Part shown: positions 58,965-64,000 of the stretch, piece after piece
Layout: every line of letters begins with the position of its first letter
Position numbering within the stretch: position 1 is the stretch's first letter
Assembly (NCBI GenBank): GCA_036429605.1
Contig: JAVFKD010000010.1
Coordinates: 1,240,001 to 1,304,000, forward strand
From: Cladobotryum mycophilum
Lineage: Eukaryota > Ascomycota > Sordariomycetes > Hypocreales > Hypocreaceae
Direction of reading: 5' to 3'
DNA: 64,000 nt
Program-made: the position numbers and the translations under genes
Notes under the pieces: model-generated
The model's database searches: none
Told to the model about the DNA's origin: nothing
The model's input: the letters and a program-made list of their open reading frames with translations, nothing else

Positions 58965-59602
58965 GGTGGCATTTGATAATGTGTCGGTGAAGGTTTTTTG
59001 ACGGTGGGAATGAAATGGAGGGAGGGTGTCTAGAAGGACACTTGCCTGTCAATAGTTGCTTCATACTTTTAAACTTGCTCAATCTACAAGGCGAATTGGA
59101 ACAACAGGGTTCCCTATACCATAACTCAGTCCGTAAAACACGTTGTCAAACTTCACAATGTAACGCATGCAAGTGATTGAAGTGATTGAAGTGATAAGTA
59201 TGTATTAAACAATATCCAATATTTTTGGTCTTTAACTACTACCGTCGTGTAGCCGATCGTTCCTGTTAACAACAAAACGCAGCACCCAAAAAAAGAACTC
59301 CGCCCATTTGCCCAATTTTCTCCTTTTGATGAGACTGCTAAACTCATCGTAGTGGTATTTCCCCCGCATGCCAAAATGATTCCCATATCATACGCTGCTA
59401 TAAGGGTATATTTCGCTGAAACAAAAAATAATAATCGTAAACAATAAAAAAAAGAAGACACAAAAAACTCCTGTATTCCCCGATCCTCATTGACTCTCGT
59501 AGACAAATGCATAAACAAGAAAAGAAGGCGAAAAAGAAGAAGAAGAGGAAGAAGAGGAGAAGAAAAGGAGTGGATATGTGTGGTATGGTGTGGTCCGCCG
59601 AT
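58965..59602. other. Convergent intergenic stretch
   Basis: No gene seen. It contains a short tandem GTGATTGAA repeat (about 59172-59195) and a long AAGAAG purine tract (59515-59572). Confidence 0.55.
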
Positions 59603-61083
59603 TTACAAGTCTCCTCGACTAGGACGTCGGCTATTCGGCGCGGTAGCAGCCTCCAGATCATCGTACTCGATGGGGTCATCGTCAAACATGTACTGGGGAG
59701 GGCTGGGCGGCACGTCCTCGTAGACGGGGGGCGCCTCGTTGTCCCAGCTGAGGCCCATGCCAGCGTTGTGTGTCAGGATGACGGCAAAGTGCATCCTGAG
59801 GATGCGGCCTGTGCCGGTCTGGTGGGAGAGGTGTGTCTTGCCCTCCTGGGCGTACTCCTTGGAGACGACGAGCTCGAGGCAGAGGGAGTGGGAGATGACG
59901 GTCCCCTCGTCGGTCTTGAGGTCGCAGGCGTACTTGAGCTCGCTGGAGTGGGGCTTGAGCTGGTTGACGCAAAAGTCAAACTCCACGTCGACGGTGCCGT
60001 CGTTGCCGGTGTAGTCGGACTTCCAGCCCTCGTGGAGGCTCTTCTCGCCAATGACGCGGGTCTCGCTGCGGGGCAGGCTCTTGTTGGCGGACTCGGCGGG
60101 GCCGGGGTTGTGCTTCTCGCAGGCCGGGGCGACGGCCTTGATGGTCTCCTCGAGTCTCCAGGTGAGCTTCTTCAGTCTCCAGAGATCCACGGTGCCGACC
60201 TTTTCGTTGTGAGTCAGGAGCCCGTCGAGCTTAAAGGTCATCTTGTTGTTGCCGCCGGCGGGGTGGATGACGGACATGTAACTAGCGGCCGCCTTGATGT
60301 TTGTGGGGGGAAGACGCGGACCGAGTTGTGCGGGTAGAGGGGCTCGGGGAGGGATCTCTTGACGTCCAGGGTGCGCTCAAACTTGATGGTGCTGGTGCTT
60401 GTGCCGGTAGAGTGGGAGGAGCTGCGGGCGACGACGGCCTCGGCCTTGAGGACGTAGGAGATTGTGACGATGGGGGTGTCTGTGGAGGCTGGGAGGTGGC
60501 CCTTGAGGTGGACGGAAAAGGGGAACTGGTGCTTTCCATTGCGCAGGGCGGTAGGGTGAGAGAGGAACTTCCAGGCCTCGAGAACCGTGGTCTGGGTCTG
60601 GCAGTCGGAGCAGTTGTTCTGGAAGGGTCGCTTATGCGAGACCACGAGGTTCAGGCTAGCAGAGAAGCTCTCGACGTCGAGCACGTCCTCCTTGATATCC
60701 AAGAAAAGCTGACCCGCCACCAAGGCACCGGTGCTCTCGTCGGGCGCGCCATGCAAAATGATGGGCGGACTCTCCAGCGTCCAATCGACGGTCGCGGGGG
60801 AATACGCCTGCTGCTGCTCCTTGCTGGAGGAGGAAGAGGGCCACCCAAAGTGCAGCGACAAGCGGTGGTGCTTCTTCAGGGCGTCGACGAGGTCGGGCAT
60901 CTTGACGGCATGCTGGTCTTCATTGTCCGAGGAGGAGGATGCTGATGCATGCGGGCTAGGGTTGCGGGAGGTGTTTCCGGACGTAGCCCTGGAGCCATTT
61001 CGGGACCGGGAGACGGTTGCGTTCTTGATGCCGGTGATGTTTCCGGTGGAGGAGCGAAGGAAGTTGCTGACGAGGTGGGGCAT
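59603..61083 (-). CDS. Alpha-arrestin (ART/CreD-like adaptor), one apparent frameshift
   Basis: Adaptor that links membrane transporters to an Rsp5/HulA-type ubiquitin ligase. Single exon from the ATG at 61083 (MPHLVSNF). A Ser-rich N-terminus of about 60 residues is followed by the arrestin N domain (from WTLESPPIILHG, about 95) and, after the frame change, the arrestin C domain (MSVIHPAGGNNKMTFKL). The tail holds PPVYE and PPQYMF, two PPxY motifs that bind WW domains. The frame changes at a run of six G on the plus strand (60305-60310). One extra base there would place VRVFPP directly in frame with NIKAAASYMSVIHP, the expected domain boundary, giving about 493 residues. High GC and otherwise intact motifs argue for a consensus error rather than a dead gene. 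Confidence 0.82.
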
Positions 61084-64000
61084 TTTTGTCGTCGTTGTTT
61101 TGTTATATTTCGGCAAGTACCTTTACGAGGAGGTACTTGGTTCGGATTAATAACGGGGTAGGTGTAGCTTTGTAGGTAGTAATGAAGAATGCAATGCAAG
61201 TGTTGGTACTTGACTGCCCTTCTTGGAAATCCGAGTCTTTGCTGAGCTGAGCGTGTAAGACGAGTCGAGTCCTGAACGGCAAGACAAAGAAGCGGGAGTC
61301 TTGGTCCAATCGATTCCTTACTTGTCTTCTCTATTCCCTTTTGCACTCCTCTCGTTATTTTTTCTTATCCGTCTGAAAATGGCAAACCCTCCAAAAAGAT
61401 GAAAGGCGGACGTCGTCACCTGCTTATAATATATTAAAAGCACTGACAAGCTAGCTGTTTACCCCTCCTCTCTCCTTACAAGCTTCCTGTTCTCATGCAC
61501 CGCCGTTTAGGCAGGGATGGCGGCGGCGGGGGCATGTATCGCTCCCACGAGGCTTTGAGGGGTCTTGGCTTTTCTTTTTCCTTGTCTCCTGATGTTTGTG
61601 TGTGTGCTTGGCGCCGCTTGTGAGATGGTCGCGAATAACTAGTGAAAGCCACCGGTAGACGGCAGTCGAGGGGAGAGCTGTAGTATCGTTGGGAGCTCTT
61701 GTTTTTTTCAGCTGGTGGGTGGCTTAGTTGCTTGGCCAAGCTTGTTCTGCTGGCTGGTATGTATGTGTGTGTTTTTGGGTATGATGTGTTTGCGTTTCAA
61801 TGAATTGTTTCGCTGGAAGGGGGGGGGCGTTTTCCTTTTTTGTAATCTAGGTAGCTTTTGTTTTATCGAAGCTGTCGTTCCTTTTGCCAAGATTTTTGTT
61901 TCGCACGTGTTTGCTTTGCTTGGTTTGCTCTTTTTTTTTTTTGCCTGTGTAAGTCGAGATCGAGGCTTTGGATTTGTTCAGGTGAGATTCAGCTGCATCC
62001 AATAAAGGTAGATGGTAGTCTAGATGCTAGTGGCGATAGAGAGAGAGAAGAAGAGCCAATTGCCGAGTGAAAAGGGATGAATAAAAAGCTGAATGTATAC
62101 AACAACAAAACATGTTCTCATCGTGATGGTTGAAAACGTGGGGATCAATCTAATATATACACGATGGATACTATTATATTTTTAATTCTTTTGGCCTCCT
62201 TGTTCGGCATTCGACGGTTGGGCGCAAGAAAGAAAGAGAAAAAAAAATGTGTCATGAGTGGCTCCGCCGCCCTGTCTGTCTGCCCCCCCCCTTCTCCACC
62301 CCTTGCAAGCACTGCAAATCCACAATTCGTTGGAGCATCCATATTGCATCGAGAGCGGCGACTGTGTGTGCGTGCCAAGTGTGTTCGGGCCTCAGCCGCC
62401 GGTTCGATGGCGCTCACGCTCACGCCCACACGAGGTGGAGAGCAGAGCCAAAGCAAGCCCTTCCCCCCCACCTCCATCACATCTTGCGCCTTTGCTACGA
62501 GCCGAAGTTTTACATGTTCCAGTTGCCCATGTACCAGGGGATCCTTACAGCGCCTTTCAGGGCACAAATGTCGTTTTTTTGTCCTTCCTCCTTTCCTAGT
62601 GAGTGGGGTTCTTGTGCCCTTCAACCCTGGTCATTGCACGCCTGTAGGATTGAATGAATGAATGAATCAATTAATGGGTCCTCTGGTCTCCATGTTCGAA
62701 TCGAGTGGAATCGATGCGATGGGAATGGCTCGGGTCTTGGTCGTCCCATTCTCGGAAAGCTACAACCGTAGATGCTGTACCAAAATGGATGCTGTTTTTT
62801 TTTTTTTGCCATCCACCCCCCCATGTACTTGCTCATGTACGTACCGTATCCTCTAAAAGTTTTCTTACTGGTGCCCTGTAAAAAGAAAAAATTCTTGTCT
62901 TTCAGGGAGAGTTCCAATTATGGAACAGGCTCACCTCGTGTGTGTGTGTGTGTGTGTGTGTGAGACATCGGCTGCTTGCTCGTTACCTTCGTACCTTGCG
63001 TTGGGCTGGCCGTTATTCCGAGTCAAAAAATGGTCACAGGTAAGCCCCGCGGAAATCCTTCTACTACCTTTTCCGTTGTTGGACGCAAACAAGGGCTGGC
63101 ATTTCTGTCAACTACTACTGTTGGAAGGACAAACAAACACACACACACATCGTTCTGACTAATAAATCGTCTTGCCAGGTCAGCTGCTCTTCAAAGGACG
63201 CCGGCACCGGATGCAAATCATTAACACATTCATTCACGGTTCGGTTGTCGGGCTGTTTTCTGGCCCTAAATTGAAACTGGACTGACGTTGATGGTGCAAT
63301 CAATGGACAATGACATGACATGGGCATGGGGCATGGGGCATAGGCAGCCGAAGCTGTAGGGCGCGCTCCCAGGCGAATGACAAGCGAATGACATCCAGTA
63401 GGCTACATACTTGTCCATTTAGCCGCCATTTTGCTCGCCGTCGCGGTGACCTTCTTCCTTTCCAGGTTGCTGACAAAGGAGGAGCCGAAACAGGAGGTGA
63501 GAGTACCCAGTTGTCCTTGGGGTAGTGAGAAAGTTATTTGATATGTCAGCAAACAAGAAAGTAGCAGGACTTCAAGACAAGACGCCTTCTTGTTTATTGT
63601 CACTGGACGCTAAATTCACGTCATGCCTCAGTTATGACTCCTTTCTTACTTACTTTACACTATTACTTTTTTCAATAGCTTCCCATTCATATGTACATAC
63701 CAACAACAACAAAACGGGCTTCTTTTAACGGACGCACTGTCAGCACCAACAACGGCTTGCTTCTTCTCTAACCTCTAACATACGAAGCGGTACTCCGAGT
63801 CCCCCGAGTCAAATCCGGCGTCAAGACGTGTACTCCACTTGTAAGTTTCTAGGTAGGTTCCGGCCGGGCTGGGCTGGGGGCAAGAAACCAAACCGGTTTT
63901 TGTGTCTCGGCTCTCTTCTTCTGCACGGTCAGACACTGGCGGTGATGTGTTTCGTCGTGCGTTTGTGTGCTGGACAGTACATGGTCTACCTACTTGCAGT
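61084..64000. other. Long region without recognisable gene
   Basis: Nearly 3 kb right of the arrestin gene. Open frames of up to 165 codons exist on both strands (about 62145-62660), but they show no domain, overlap one another, and contain homopolymers and biased composition. Microsatellites are present: GT at 62938-62962, GAAT near 62651-62667, poly-C at about 62283-62291. Part of it is the arrestin promoter, and a long 5' leader is possible. Confidence 0.5.
62938..62962 (+). repeat. GT microsatellite
   Basis: About 12 tandem GT units. Confidence 0.9.

Noticed and set aside
59507..60337. Long plus-strand open frame (276 codons) opposite the arrestin gene
   Set aside because: It is the antisense shadow of a GC-rich coding region and has low-complexity Gly/Val/Leu content. 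The minus strand carries the arrestin motifs.
62145..62661. Overlapping open frames of about 160 codons on both strands near the right end
   Set aside because: Neither strand shows a family motif, both contain homopolymers and compositional bias, and no exon chain extends them.

Overview
The window is nuclear DNA of a filamentous ascomycete (Pezizomycotina, most likely Sordariomycetes/Hypocreales). The genes carry short GT-AG introns of about 50-140 bases, fungal-specific families are present (Zn2Cys6 regulator, NB-ARC/TPR NLR, DHA2 transporter, alpha-arrestin), and one block of about 19 kb is extremely AT-rich, with the C-to-T/G-to-A decay typical of repeat-induced point mutation (RIP). Most genes are split by introns, so the models below were built by joining exons on splice signals, reading phase and family motifs.

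Left arm (1-14.2 kb): the 5' end of a flavin monooxygenase gene, an Hsp30-type small heat-shock gene, a small broken gene, and then the most distinctive feature of the window. This is a two-gene cassette present twice in tandem. Each unit is a head-to-head pair: an Hsp70-like ATPase on the minus strand (4055-6264; 9381-11635) and a coiled-coil protein of unrecognised family on the plus strand (6957-8663; 12609-14189). The two Hsp70-like copies share all seven intron positions and phases. The two coiled-coil proteins share domain order and two intron positions. This is the best candidate for an undescribed system: a dedicated Hsp70-like ATPase with its own partner.

Middle (14.5-31.5 kb): a tRNA-Asp(GTC), a triple zinc-binding transcription factor (C2H2 + C2HC + Zn2Cys6), a divergent complex I 20-kDa (PSST/NDUFS7) homologue, a dynamin-like GTPase, an NLR with alpha/beta-hydrolase, NB-ARC and TPR regions, folylpolyglutamate synthase, and a secreted Vps62/DUF946-like protein interrupted by an in-frame stop.

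Transposon island (33,456-52,630): five layers of nested elements can be separated. A Tc1/mariner-like element (TA target duplication) contains a dispersed repeat. Inside that repeat lies a Ty3/Gypsy element (B, CTTTT duplication). B's left LTR was hit by an inverted solo LTR (TAGGG) and by a second Gypsy element (A, ATTTT duplication). Two Fot1/pogo elements lie inside A (TA duplications). All coding capacity is destroyed.

Right arm (52.6-64 kb): a DHA2-type MFS transporter, a small cysteine-rich probably secreted protein, an alpha-arrestin with two PPxY motifs, and nearly 3 kb with no recognisable gene.

Three otherwise normal genes (the second Hsp70-like gene, the cysteine-rich protein and the arrestin) each need exactly one extra base, in every case inside a run of five or six G/C. 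Consensus homopolymer error is a likelier explanation than three independent pseudogenes.
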